NCBI GenBank assembly: GCA_020633295.1 | Contig: JACKDW010000026.1 | Location: 40,768 to 104,767, forward strand | Length of the DNA: 64,000 nucleotides | Direction of reading: 5' to 3' | Source: Myxococcales bacterium | GTDB taxonomy: Bacteria > Myxococcota_A > Polyangia > Nannocystales > Nannocystaceae | Shown: positions 1-8,320 of the stretch, in pieces | Numbering within the stretch: position 1 is the first letter of the stretch | Layout of the letters: every line of letters begins with the position of its first letter | Notes under the pieces: generated by a model | What the model saw: only the letters and a program-made list of their open reading frames with translations | The model's database searches: none | What the model was told of the DNA's origin: nothing | Position numbers and translations under genes: made by a program

Positions 1-121
1 CGTGATGAACAAGAAGAAGGGTAAGGGGCACTACGCGAATAATCAGAAGGTCCAGCTCTCGGGCCTCGGTCTCGCCCCGTCCCAGGGCGGCGCGTCCGCG
101 TCGCTGAGCCTCCGGTTCTAG
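1..121 (+). CDS. C-terminal end of a probable outer-membrane beta-barrel protein (partial)
   Basis: Only the last 39 codons are present, read in the frame that starts at base 2. The end is Ser/Leu-alternating and finishes on a terminal phenylalanine (ASASLSLRF). Outer-membrane beta-barrel proteins usually end in an alternating strand with a C-terminal aromatic residue that the BAM complex recognises. A good intrinsic terminator follows about 50 bases later, so this is the end of its transcription unit. The family cannot be named from so little sequence, and the beta-barrel reading rests only on the last strand. Confidence 0.5.
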   Translation, partial: VMNKKKGKGHYANNQKVQLSGLGLAPSQGGASASLSLRF

Positions 122-172
122 TCTTTCTCGCGCTCCTTTCCTGCGCACCTTTCACGAGCATCGAAGTCCTTC

Positions 173-205
173 ACGGCGGCCCTTCCGGGGTCGCCGTGTT
201 TTTTT
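173..205 (+). terminator. Rho-independent terminator
   Basis: A 10-bp stem (ACGGCGGCCC paired with GGGTCGCCGT, one G-U pair) closes a five-base loop TTCCG and is followed by G and seven T. It sits between the upstream partial gene and the radical SAM gene. It is the only textbook intrinsic terminator with a T tract that I found in this GC-rich window. Confidence 0.85.
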
Positions 206-232
206 GCCAAGATCCTGTAGGTTGTCGCGAAC

Positions 233-1819
233 ATGCCGAGGCACGCCTCCAGCTCACGGGCGAGCGAGCTCGAGCTCCTGCGGGAGCGCAGGAGCCGGGA
301 ACGCGGCGCGTCGTGGGCAGGCCGCCCGGCGAGCGTCGCCCTCGCCTACCCCAGCCCGTACCGCGCGGGGATGTCGAGCCTGGGCTTCCAGACGCTCTAT
401 CGCCAGCTCAACGAGGATGGCCTCCCGGTGCACCGCGCGTTCCTGCCGGACGCGTGGGAGCCCACGGCGCTGCCGTGGCCGCAGCCGCGGCGCCCGATCC
501 TGTCGTATGAGACAGAGCGGCCGCTCTCCGAGTATCGCGTCATCGCGCTCTCGGTCGCCTACGAGCTCGAGATCGCGGGCGTGATCCGGATGCTCGATGG
601 CGTCGGGATCCCGACGCTCGCCGCAGACCGCGGCCCGCGCGACCCGATCATCATCGCCGGCGGCCCGTTGACCTTCAGCAACCCGAGCGCGCTGCTGCCG
701 TTCGTCGACGTCGTGATCTACGGCGAGGCCGAGGATCTGCTCCCGGAGGCGCTGCGGCGCATCCTCGACACGCGCCGACGCGCCGACGCGATCGCCTCGG
801 TCACCACGCTGCCGAACACGACCGCGGGTGAGCGCGCGCCAGGATCGTGGCCCGAACTCCCTGCGCCCGCAGTCGCCGACAAGCAGCGCCTCCCGGCCTA
901 CTCCGCGATCCTGAGCCCGGACACCGAGCTCGCGGACATGTTCCTCGTCGAGCCCGAACGCGGCTGCTCGCGCCGCTGCGCGTTCTGTGTGATGCGACGC
1001 GACGTCGTCGGCGGGATGCGCCTGCTGAAGCGCGAGCGCCCGCTCTCGCTGATCCCGGAGGAGGCGCGTCGCGTCGGGCTCGTCGGCGCCGCGGTCACCG
1101 ATCACCCGGAGCTCGAGCCGATGGTCGCCGACATCGTGAACTCAGGCCGCGGCGTCGGGATCTCGAGCCTCCGCGCGGATCGGCTGACCCCGCGGCTGCT
1201 CGAGGACCTCAGGCGGGGCGGCTACCGCACGATCACGGTCGCGTCGGACGGCATCAGCCAGCGCATGCGGGACGCGCTCGACCGCGGGATCAAGGAGGAG
1301 CACCTGCTCTCGGCCGCGCGCCTGATCCGGGCGCAGAGGTTCCCGCGCATGAAGATCTACGAGATGATGGGCGCGCCGGGCGAGACCGAGGAGGACGTCG
1401 ACGAGCTGATCCGCTTCGCGCTGGAGCTCGCCAAGATCCAGCGGATCGTGCTGACCTTCTCGACCTTCGTCGCCAAGCGCAACACGCCGCTCGACGGCCA
1501 GCCGTTCGTGGGGGTGAAGCAGGCGGAGCGACGGCTCAAGAAGATCCGCGCTGGTCTCAAGGGCAAGGTCGAGATAAGGCCGCAGTCGCCCCGCTGGGCC
1601 CACGTCGAGTACCTCCTCGCGCAGCGCGGCCCCGAGGCCGGGCACGCGGCGCTGAGGGCCGTGCGCGCCGGCGGGCGCTACGCGGACTGGGTGCGCGCGT
1701 TCGCGGAGACGCCGGTGACGCCGCGAGCGCTGCGCTTCGGCGACGAAGCAGCTCGGGCGCGCCGCAAGGGCAAGGCCGCGCGCCCGCGACGGTGGCTGCC
1801 CGTGGTCCCGGCGACCTGA
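233..1819 (+). CDS. Radical SAM protein with N-terminal B12-binding-like domain
   Basis: 528 residues. Residues about 35-200 resemble the Rossmann-type B12-binding domain found in front of many radical SAM enzymes (start YPSPYRAGMSSLGFQ; later a GEAEDLLPEAL segment). The radical SAM core follows, with the [4Fe-4S]-binding CxxxCxxC at Cys245, Cys249 and Cys252 (GCSRRCAFC). YEMMGAPGETEEDVDEL is typical of the late SAM barrel of Elp3/MiaB-like proteins. The C-terminal end is basic. It therefore probably cleaves S-adenosylmethionine to a 5'-deoxyadenosyl radical. The substrate is not apparent and there is no co-transcribed partner to suggest one. The ATG start lies about 30 bases after the terminator. 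The next gene is 82 bases downstream. Confidence 0.85.
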   Translation: MPRHASSSRASELELLRERRSRERGASWAGRPASVALAYPSPYRAGMSSLGFQTLYRQLNEDGLPVHRAFLPDAWEPTALPWPQPRRPILSYETERPLSEYRVIALSVAYELEIAGVIRMLDGVGIPTLAADRGPRDPIIIAGGPLTFSNPSALLPFVDVVIYGEAEDLLPEALRRILDTRRRADAIASVTTLPNTTAGERAPGSWPELPAPAVADKQRLPAYSAILSPDTELADMFLVEPERGCSRRCAFCVMRRDVVGGMRLLKRERPLSLIPEEARRVGLVGAAVTDHPELEPMVADIVNSGRGVGISSLRADRLTPRLLEDLRRGGYRTITVASDGISQRMRDALDRGIKEEHLLSAARLIRAQRFPRMKIYEMMGAPGETEEDVDELIRFALELAKIQRIVLTFSTFVAKRNTPLDGQPFVGVKQAERRLKKIRAGLKGKVEIRPQSPRWAHVEYLLAQRGPEAGHAALRAVRAGGRYADWVRAFAETPVTPRALRFGDEAARARRKGKAARPRRWLPVVPAT

Positions 1820-1901
1820 GCACCACGCGGGCCGGGAATCACGGCCTGGGGGCCAGGCGTAGGAAATTGGAACCACCCAGGCGCGGTGGTAGCGTGACGA
1901 C

Positions 1902-3509
1902 GTGGCGCTAGGAACAGCAGCGGCCCTGATGGCGCTCCGGACGGTCGCCGCGCTCGAGCACATCGAGCCGGCGCAGACGGAGGACGGCCAGGCCATCGAG
2001 ATCGCCGAGACCGAGACGCGCTTCATCGAGGCGCGCTGGCTCGAGACCTCGATCCACGCCGAGCCGTGGACGCCCGGGAAGCGCCTGGCGACCGTCACCC
2101 GGGAGACGCGCCTGCGCGTCCGCGGCGTCGTCGAGAGCCGCGACAGCCGCGGCTGCCACAACAAGCCGTGGTACGCGGTCTACCCCTTCGGCTTCGTCTG
2201 CTCCGAGCAGGCGCGCCCCACCGACGAGGCGCCCGACCACGGCCCCGCCGTGCCGCTGGAGAAGGATCGGCGCCTGCCCCACCGCTACATCGTGGTGCGC
2301 GAGGACGGCGTAGCGATGTACCGCGACAAGGAGGCGCTCGACAACGCCGAGGTCGCGCGCCGGCTGTCGAAGGGCATGACCTTGGCCGCCACGCGGCAAT
2401 TCGAGTACGAGGGCGTCGAGTACGTCGAGACGGTCGACGGCCCGCTCGTCACGCGCGAGGGCGTGGCGTGGATGGGCGAGGGCTCGGAGTGGTCGGGGGT
2501 GCACATCCGCAACGCGGACGTAGGCCCCGCGTTCGCCTGGGTGTTCCGCGACAAGACGCCGGTGCACGTGGAGCCCGACGCGACCTCCGATCGCGCCGGC
2601 GCGCTCGCCCGACGCGCGCGCGTGCGCATCCTCGAGGTCGAGACGGACGCCCCCGACGACGAGGCGACGCTCGCCGACGCGAAGCTGCTGCGCGGCAAGA
2701 ACAAGCCGCGCGAGCGCTGGGTCAAGATCGGCGAGCGGCGCTGGGTCGACGCGAGCCTGCTCAACGAGGTCCACGTCATCGAGCCGCCGGAGGGCGTGCT
2801 CGGCGACGCGCGCCTGCGCGAGCGCGGCAACGATCAGTGGATCGACGTCGACCTCGGCGAGCAGGTGCTGGTCGCGTACCGCGGCGACGCGCCCGTGTAC
2901 GCGACGCTTATCTCGAGCGGGCGCGGCAGCCCGACGCCGCGCGGGGACTACCCGATCTGGGCCAAGGTCACGACGCTGACGATGGACAACCAGGGCTACG
3001 AGGACAACGCGTACATGGTCCAACATGTCCCGTGGGTCCTGTTGTTCCAGGGCCACAACGCGCTGCACGGGGCCTACTGGCACGACCAATTCGGCAAGCG
3101 CAAGAGCCACGGCTGCGTCAACCTCGCGCCGCACGACGCCCGCTGGGTGTTCGAGTGGGTCGCGCCGACCATGCACGCCGGCTGGACCGGCTACCTGCCG
3201 GGGGAGCTCGACCGCAGCGTCGTCGTCCACGTGCGCGACTCGAGCCAGCCGGAGGGCGAGCGCTTCGTGCAGGACCGACGGGTCGGTCCGCCGGACCGCG
3301 AGGAGGAGCAGCGCAAGCTCGAGGAGGCCGAGAAGCGCCGCGCGGCTGAGGCGGCCGAGGCCGCCAAGGAGACCGCTGAGGCCGCTGAGGCCGCGATCGG
3401 CAGCCCCGCCGCGCCCGAGCTCGCCGCGACGAAGCCAGGGCCGACCACGCGCGTCACGGCGCCGGTCCGCCGGATCCCGCGCGTGCCGCCCTCGGGCGAC
3501 GGCAGCTGA
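1902..3509 (+). CDS. L,D-transpeptidase (YkuD domain) with SH3-like N-terminal region
   Basis: 535 residues from a GTG start. The YkuD catalytic signature is present: an upstream HNALHGAYWH with the conserved histidine, then SHGCVNL with nucleophile Cys405 and His403. These enzymes attack the L-D bond of a tetrapeptide stem to make 3-3 peptidoglycan cross-links or to anchor proteins in the periplasm or wall. The roughly 290 residues before the domain contain SH3-like segments (for example the part around RERWVKIGERRWVDASLL). After the catalytic domain comes a Glu/Ala/Lys-rich stretch, about residues 465-505, likely helical or coiled coil. The N terminus is weakly hydrophobic and I cannot place a clean signal peptide. 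It lies next to a lipoprotein gene and close to alanine racemase, which fits a cell-wall neighbourhood. Confidence 0.85.
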   Translation: MALGTAAALMALRTVAALEHIEPAQTEDGQAIEIAETETRFIEARWLETSIHAEPWTPGKRLATVTRETRLRVRGVVESRDSRGCHNKPWYAVYPFGFVCSEQARPTDEAPDHGPAVPLEKDRRLPHRYIVVREDGVAMYRDKEALDNAEVARRLSKGMTLAATRQFEYEGVEYVETVDGPLVTREGVAWMGEGSEWSGVHIRNADVGPAFAWVFRDKTPVHVEPDATSDRAGALARRARVRILEVETDAPDDEATLADAKLLRGKNKPRERWVKIGERRWVDASLLNEVHVIEPPEGVLGDARLRERGNDQWIDVDLGEQVLVAYRGDAPVYATLISSGRGSPTPRGDYPIWAKVTTLTMDNQGYEDNAYMVQHVPWVLLFQGHNALHGAYWHDQFGKRKSHGCVNLAPHDARWVFEWVAPTMHAGWTGYLPGELDRSVVVHVRDSSQPEGERFVQDRRVGPPDREEEQRKLEEAEKRRAAEAAEAAKETAEAAEAAIGSPAAPELAATKPGPTTRVTAPVRRIPRVPPSGDGS

Positions 3510-3569
3510 GCCCGCGCGACCGGCCCCGCGAAGCTTGAGAGCCCGGGCGTCGCCGCGTACTCTCCGCCC

Positions 3570-4697
3570 ATGCTCGCCTCGACCGGCCCTCGCGCCGGCG
3601 CCTCGCTGCGCCGCGCGGCACGAACGCTCCTCTGTGGTCTCGCGGTCGCCAGCGCGCCGCTCCTCGCCCTCAGCGCGACCGGGTGCAAACGCGGCCCCGC
3701 CATGCAGAAGGTCGAGGCGCCCGCGGCCGGCGTCACGCTGAAGTACGACTTCACGCCGGGCACGCGCTACCGCGGCCACGTCGAGCGCAGCGAGACGCTG
3801 CAATTCGTCGCCATGCCGGTCAACATCACGCGCTCGATCAAGTTCGACGTGACGCTGACGGTCCGGGGCAAGGATCCGAGCAACGGCGGCAACCTGCTGA
3901 CCGCGAAGATCTCGAACGTCGACATCGTGTGGGGGATGCCGCCGCAGTCGCCCGTCGGCGTCTCCGAGATCAAGGCCTTCGCCATCCAGAACCTCAACAA
4001 CTCCGAGGTCAACTTCAACGTCGACGACAACGGCAAGGTCGTCTACATGCCGAAGATCCCGGCGGACGTGTCGCCGGAGCTCACCGCGGCGATCCAGCAG
4101 GCGCTCGACGCCCTCGAGTTCTCGTTCTACGAGGTCCCGAACCGCCCGCTGAAGATCGGCGAGAGCTGGGACGAGGACAAGCAGCGCGGGCGCAAGGGCA
4201 AGCTCGGTCGCTACATCGAGGGCACGCTGACGACCACCGTCGAGGGGCTCTACAAGCTCGACAGCGGCCTCGAGGTCGCGCAGCTCGAGAGCAAGGAGAC
4301 CGAGATCGAGACGACGACCGCGAAGTCGGGCAGCCACGAGGTCAAGCGCGAGGGCAAGGCGGAGTCGCTGTTCGCCACGGCCGAGGGCTACCTGCGCGAG
4401 CGCACGAGCGACTACACGACCTTCGACACGGGCAACTCGACGACCTTCACGAAGGTGCGCGTGAGCTGGTCCAAGACCGGCGCGGCGCAGGTCCAGGCGC
4501 CGACCGCGGTCGAGACCCAGACCATCAGCGACCCCTGCAACCCGGACTACGTCGGCCCCGAGGAGTGCCAGGCCGACGGCGCGACCGAGACGCAGAACAT
4601 CAGCGACCCGTGCAACCCGGACTACGTGGGCCCGGAGGAGTGCAAGGCCGACGCGAGCCCGGACGCCGAGGCGGCGCCCGGCGGCAACGAGCCCTGA
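3570..4697 (+). CDS. Lipoprotein of unknown function with duplicated C-terminal Cys motif
   Basis: 375 residues. A basic N terminus and hydrophobic stretch end in the lipobox-like LSATGC, giving acylated Cys39 if it is a lipoprotein. The middle is a beta-rich globular region (about 55-310) of a kind common in myxobacterial and planctomycete lipoproteins of unknown role. The C-terminal 70 residues hold two near-identical units built on ISDPCNPDYVGPEEC, so four cysteines in a tandem duplication. It ends close to the convergent alanine racemase gene. No enzymatic motif is visible. Confidence 0.7.
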   Translation: MLASTGPRAGASLRRAARTLLCGLAVASAPLLALSATGCKRGPAMQKVEAPAAGVTLKYDFTPGTRYRGHVERSETLQFVAMPVNITRSIKFDVTLTVRGKDPSNGGNLLTAKISNVDIVWGMPPQSPVGVSEIKAFAIQNLNNSEVNFNVDDNGKVVYMPKIPADVSPELTAAIQQALDALEFSFYEVPNRPLKIGESWDEDKQRGRKGKLGRYIEGTLTTTVEGLYKLDSGLEVAQLESKETEIETTTAKSGSHEVKREGKAESLFATAEGYLRERTSDYTTFDTGNSTTFTKVRVSWSKTGAAQVQAPTAVETQTISDPCNPDYVGPEECQADGATETQNISDPCNPDYVGPEECKADASPDAEAAPGGNEP

Positions 4698-4716
4698 TCG
4701 CGACCCGGGTCCGGCG

Positions 4717-5898
4717 TCAACGTCGCGGGACCCGCTTCGAGAGGCCGCACATGATCTCGTACGGGAGCACGCCGGCCCAGCGCGCGAGCTCGTAGATGCT
4801 GACCTGCTGCCGGCCTTGCTGCCCGAGCAGCGTCACGCGCTCGCCCTCTCGCGCACCTGGCAGATCGGTCAGATCGATCATCGAGGTGTCCATGGTGATG
4901 TTGCCGATCACGCGGCAGCGGTGCCCGCGGACGAGCACCTCGGCCTGCCCGGACATGCGCCGCGGGTAGCCGTCGGCGTAGCCGACCGGGACGATGCCCA
5001 GGCGCGAGGGTCGGCGCAGCTCCTCGCGGTGGCCGTAGGACACGCGCGAGCCCGCCGGCAGCTCGCGGATCCCGAGCACGCGGGAGTGCCAGCTCATCGC
5101 CATGCGCAGCCCCGGGAGCTCGACGGGCTCGCTCGAGGCGGCGCCGTAGAGCGCGATCCCGGGGCGGACCATGTCGTAGTAGGCGCGCGGGAGCCGGACT
5201 AACCCGGCGCTGTTGCACACGTGACGAATCCGCGGGTAGATGCCGTGGGCCACGAAGGTCTGGCACGCCTGCTCGAACTGCGCGAGCTGCCCGGGGCTGA
5301 CCTCGTCGTCAGGCTCGTCGGCGCAGGCGAGGTGCGTCATGAGCCCCTCGACCTCGAGGGACGCGCCGCGCTCGCTCGTGAGCCAGTCGATCAGCACGCC
5401 GAGCTCCTCGAGGCGCAGCCCGAGGCGCGACATGCCGGTGTCGAGCTTGATGTGCACGCCGAGCCGCGGCGCGCCGCTGCGACGCACGGCCGCGGCCAGC
5501 AGCTGCAGGTGCTCGTGGGCCCAGACGACCGGCGTGAGGCCGCGGTGCACGATGACGTCCTCGGAGCCCGGGTGCACGCCGCCGAGCACGAGCACCGGCG
5601 CGTGCACGCCGGCCTGACGCAGCTCGACGCCCTCCTCGACCAGGCTGACCGCGAGGCCCCAGGCGCCGGCGTCGACGAAGGCGCGCGCGGACTCGATCGC
5701 GCCGTGCCCGTAGCCGTCGGCCTTGACGACCGCGAGCACGCGGCAGCGCTCGCCGATGTGGCGCTGGACGACGCGGAGGTTGTGGCCCAGCGAGCGCGCG
5801 TCGATCCGCGCGAAGGTCGGACGGATTCGCACCGCGTGGGCCCGACGGCGGTCGCCGCTGCGCCGATCCTGTCGTCGACGATCGACGGGCGCGTTCAC
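4717..5898 (-). CDS. alr: Alanine racemase
   Basis: 393 residues, the usual size. The PLP-binding lysine is Lys59 in VVKADGYGHG, and the second catalytic base is Tyr288 in VSYGHREE. The VRPGIALYG and GIVPVGYADGYPRRM segments are standard for the family. It interconverts L- and D-alanine for peptidoglycan synthesis in the cytoplasm. The N-terminal 25 residues are unusually basic (RRRQDRRSGDRRR) and precede the barrel; translation could instead start later, but no internal ATG is well placed. It is transcribed in the same direction as the upstream Crp/Fnr regulator with a 227-base gap that holds no gene. Confidence 0.95.
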   Translation of the reverse strand: MNAPVDRRRQDRRSGDRRRAHAVRIRPTFARIDARSLGHNLRVVQRHIGERCRVLAVVKADGYGHGAIESARAFVDAGAWGLAVSLVEEGVELRQAGVHAPVLVLGGVHPGSEDVIVHRGLTPVVWAHEHLQLLAAAVRRSGAPRLGVHIKLDTGMSRLGLRLEELGVLIDWLTSERGASLEVEGLMTHLACADEPDDEVSPGQLAQFEQACQTFVAHGIYPRIRHVCNSAGLVRLPRAYYDMVRPGIALYGAASSEPVELPGLRMAMSWHSRVLGIRELPAGSRVSYGHREELRRPSRLGIVPVGYADGYPRRMSGQAEVLVRGHRCRVIGNITMDTSMIDLTDLPGAREGERVTLLGQQGRQQVSIYELARWAGVLPYEIMCGLSKRVPRR

Positions 5899-6125
5899 GC
5901 GGCGCCTCCAGAGGATCGCGACAGCAGGGCGCGGGCTTCGACGACGCGGGACGTCACGGCCCCGGACGGTATCACGACGACGACCGGTGGTCGTACAGAC
6001 CCCGTTGTAGTCCTGGGGGCCAGGCCGCCGAAGTCGTGTCGTCGTCGCTGCGCGCGGGCTCGCATCCCGCTCCTACGCGCCGGCGCGCGGCGATATTTCG
6101 CCGCCAGGGCCGTCCGCGCGCGCGC

Positions 6126-6797
6126 TCAGCCCATGAGGCTCTCGTTGAGGATCATCCGGCGGCCGCTGGAGCTGACGAGGCCGTTGCGGGCCATCGCGCT
6201 GAGCGTCCGCGACACGGTCTCGCGGCAGGAGCCGACCATGCGGGCCAGCTCGGACTGGGTCGGCACGGGCGCGAGGATCCAGCTGTTGCTGCTGTCGACG
6301 CGGCGACCTTGCCGACGGGCCAGGCGACGAAGGGTCCGGCGCAGGCGCTCCTCGACATCACAGAGCGCGAGCCCGCTGGCGACGGACTCGACGTCGCGGA
6401 GCTTGTCGTTCTGCAGCCGCATGAGGCGCATCGTCGTCTCGGGCTCACGCTTGAGGTGCTCGACCACGGCGTCGGGCGCGATCCGGAGCAGCTCGGTCTG
6501 CACGGCCGCGACCGCGGTCGTCGACATGCCGACGGCCCCGAGCGCGCACTCCTCTCCGAACACGTCGCCGGCGCCGAGCACCGAGAGGATCAGGTCGCGG
6601 CCGCCGTCGGCGACGCGCACGAGGTTCACGCGACCGCGCAGCACGATGTAGAAGCCGTCCGGCAGCTGTCCCTCGTTGACGATCACGCTGCCCGAGGTCT
6701 TGCGCAGGCGAACCGCTGCGCGCACCAAGGTGCCGATCTCGGACGGTCGGGCGGCGATGAAGGGCTCGACGCAAGAGAGCACATCGGCCGTGTCCAT
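6126..6797 (-). CDS. Crp/Fnr-family transcriptional regulator
   Basis: About 223 residues from the ATG chosen here (MDTADVLSCVEPF). The cyclic-nucleotide-binding beta-roll covers roughly residues 10-130 (GFYIVLRGRVNLV, LGAGDVFGEECALG). The dimer helix follows, then a winged helix with the recognition motif TQSELARMVGSCRETVSRTL near residues 175-195. There is no N-terminal Cys cluster, so it is Crp-like rather than an Fe-S Fnr. The frame stays open upstream to a GTG at 6884 and an ATG at 6845. I prefer the shorter start because two perfect palindromes lie just upstream and would otherwise be inside the gene. The effector is unknown: the VFGEECALG segment lacks the usual cAMP-contacting arginine. 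Confidence 0.85.
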   Translation of the reverse strand: MDTADVLSCVEPFIAARPSEIGTLVRAAVRLRKTSGSVIVNEGQLPDGFYIVLRGRVNLVRVADGGRDLILSVLGAGDVFGEECALGAVGMSTTAVAAVQTELLRIAPDAVVEHLKREPETTMRLMRLQNDKLRDVESVASGLALCDVEERLRRTLRRLARRQGRRVDSSNSWILAPVPTQSELARMVGSCRETVSRTLSAMARNGLVSSSGRRMILNESLMG

Positions 6798-6848
6798 ACG
6801 CTCAAGGGGGATATTCGGGCGACGTGATTCAGCTCCGGGACGCATACC

Positions 6849-6983
6849 CTTTGTCAAAGCACAAACCGGGCCAATGTGTGACACACGCCACCGGAGGCCT
6901 AACTTGCTGAAATTACATAACCTGGGTGGTTAAACCTGGCTCTCTGAACCGGTTCGAGGTGTTGCACAATCACCACAGTGGTG
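6849..6983. promoter_or_regulatory. Divergent regulatory region with three short palindromes
   Basis: Between the Crp/Fnr gene (leftward) and thiS (rightward) the sequence is much less GC-rich than its surroundings. It contains three perfect odd palindromes: CTTTGTCAAAG (6849-6859), GTGTGACACAC (6876-6886) and CACCACAGTGGTG (6971-6983). The TGTG...CACA arms of the second resemble half sites bound by Crp-type regulators. This makes autoregulation by the adjacent regulator plausible, but it is an inference from position and shape only. Confidence 0.45.
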
Positions 6984-7088
6984 GGTTTCGGCAACGCTGC
7001 GCACCTCGATTCGCGGCGCAAATAACGCCGTTCTATCGCCGCTACGGCGGGGATTCGGTCGCTGACGAGTTCGGTGTACCTTCCGACC

Positions 7089-7301
7089 GTGCCCGCGATC
7101 CTGCTCAATGGTGAACCCCACGAGCTGGCGCCTGATGCCGCCGAAAGAACCATCACGCGACTGCTCGACACCCTCGGGCTGAAGCCGCAGCAGGTGGCGG
7201 TGGAGCGAAACCGCGAGATCGTGCCGCGCGCGAGCTACCCGGAGACGACGCTCGAGGACGGCGACCAACTCGAGATCGTGACCTTCGTGGGCGGCGGCTG
7301 A
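7089..7301 (+). CDS. thiS: Sulfur carrier protein ThiS
   Basis: 70 residues from a GTG start (VPAILLNGEPHEL). It has the ubiquitin-like fold pattern and the required C-terminal Gly-Gly, here VTFVGGG. ThiF-type adenylation and thiocarboxylation of this tail supply sulfur for the thiazole ring made by ThiG. A GTG at 7074 in the same frame would add five residues but does not match family length as well. It is followed by a 236-base CT-rich repeat tract and then thiG. Confidence 0.85.
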   Translation: MPAILLNGEPHELAPDAAERTITRLLDTLGLKPQQVAVERNREIVPRASYPETTLEDGDQLEIVTFVGGG

Positions 7302-7313
7302 CCGTCGCCCGGC

Positions 7314-7431
7314 GTCTCCTCCTCTCGCTCCTCCTCCTCTCGCTCCTCCTCCTCTCGCTCCTCCTCCTGTCGTTCTCCTGTCGTTCTCCTCTCGTTCTCC
7401 TCTCGTTCTCCTCTCGTTCTCCTCTCGTCTC
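7314..7431. repeat. CT-rich tandem repeat between thiS and thiG
   Basis: About three 15-bp units (CTCCTCCTCCTCTCG) pass into about six 10-11-bp units (TTCTCCTCTCG and variants). The tract is strand-asymmetric, with almost only pyrimidines on the plus strand. Nothing in it looks like a gene. Its place inside the thi operon means its length sets the spacing and leader of the thiG message. Confidence 0.85.
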
Positions 7432-7537
7432 CCTCCTCTCGTTCTCGTCCTCCCGTGCTCCGTTTCGCGCGCCCGTTCGCGCCTCGCCTCTTCCCGTCGC
7501 GCCCTCGTGGTTTGAGGCCGACGACCAAGGACCGCCC

Positions 7538-8317
7538 GTGACTCACTCGCCCGAAGACACCTGGACCCTCGGCGGCCGCACGCTGCGCTCGCGACTGATC
7601 GTCGGCACCGGCAAGTACAAGGACGCCGAGGAGACGCGCGCGGCGCTCGCGGCCAGCGGCGCGGAGATCGTGACGGTCGCGCTGCGGCGCGTCGATCTCA
7701 AGCAGAAGGACAACCTGCTGAGCTGGATCGACACGAGCCGCTACACGCTGCTGCCGAACACCGCCGGCTGCTACACCGCGGACGAGGCGGTGCGCACGCT
7801 GAGGCTGGCGCGCGAGCTGGGCATCGCCGACCTGGTCAAGCTCGAGGTCATCGGCGACCCGAAGACGCTCTACCCGGACAACGAGGAGACGCTCAAGGCC
7901 GCGAAGATCCTGCTCGACGAGGGCTTCGTGGTGCTGCCGTACTGCACCGCCGATCCGATCGTCTGTCGCAAGCTCGAGGCGCTGGGCTGCGCGGCCGTGA
8001 TGCCGCTGGCGGCCCCGATCGGCAGCGGGCTCGGGATCCGTGATCGCCACACGCTGCGGCTGATCGTCGAGCAGGCGCGCGTCCCCGTCATCGTCGACGC
8101 GGGCGTCGGCACGGCCAGCGACGCGACCGTCGCGATGGAGCTCGGGGTCGACGCGGTGCTCATGAACACGGCGATCGCCAAGGCGCAGCGACCCGCGCTG
8201 ATGGCCGAGGCGATGCGCGACGGCATCGTCGCCGGGCGCAAGGCGTTTCTGGCCGGTCGCATGCGCGCGGTCCCCTACGCCAACGCCTCGAGCCCGACCG
8301 CCGGGCTCATCGAGTAG
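7538..8317 (+). CDS. thiG: Thiazole synthase ThiG
   Basis: 259 residues, full length, GTG start. It forms the thiazole phosphate moiety of thiamine from 1-deoxy-D-xylulose 5-phosphate, dehydroglycine and ThiS thiocarboxylate. The Schiff-base lysine is Lys101 in ADLVKLEVIGD. The phosphate-binding GSGLGI and the VDAGVGTASDA segment are conserved, as is the N-terminal LIVGTGKYKD. The thiE-like frame begins four bases after the stop, so the two are co-transcribed. Confidence 0.95.
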   Translation: MTHSPEDTWTLGGRTLRSRLIVGTGKYKDAEETRAALAASGAEIVTVALRRVDLKQKDNLLSWIDTSRYTLLPNTAGCYTADEAVRTLRLARELGIADLVKLEVIGDPKTLYPDNEETLKAAKILLDEGFVVLPYCTADPIVCRKLEALGCAAVMPLAAPIGSGLGIRDRHTLRLIVEQARVPVIVDAGVGTASDATVAMELGVDAVLMNTAIAKAQRPALMAEAMRDGIVAGRKAFLAGRMRAVPYANASSPTAGLIE

Positions 8318-8320
8318 CGC

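Noticed and set aside
1908..4337. An 809-codon open frame on the minus strand across the transpeptidase and lipoprotein genes
   Set aside because: Arg/Leu/Val/Asp-rich shadow of real plus-strand genes. In this GC-rich DNA antisense frames rarely meet stops; there are no domains and no start site.
7302..7537. A thiamine (TPP) riboswitch before thiG
   Set aside because: Neither of the conserved TPP aptamer segments (CUGAGA, ACCUGAUCUGG-like) was found in the gap or before thiS.
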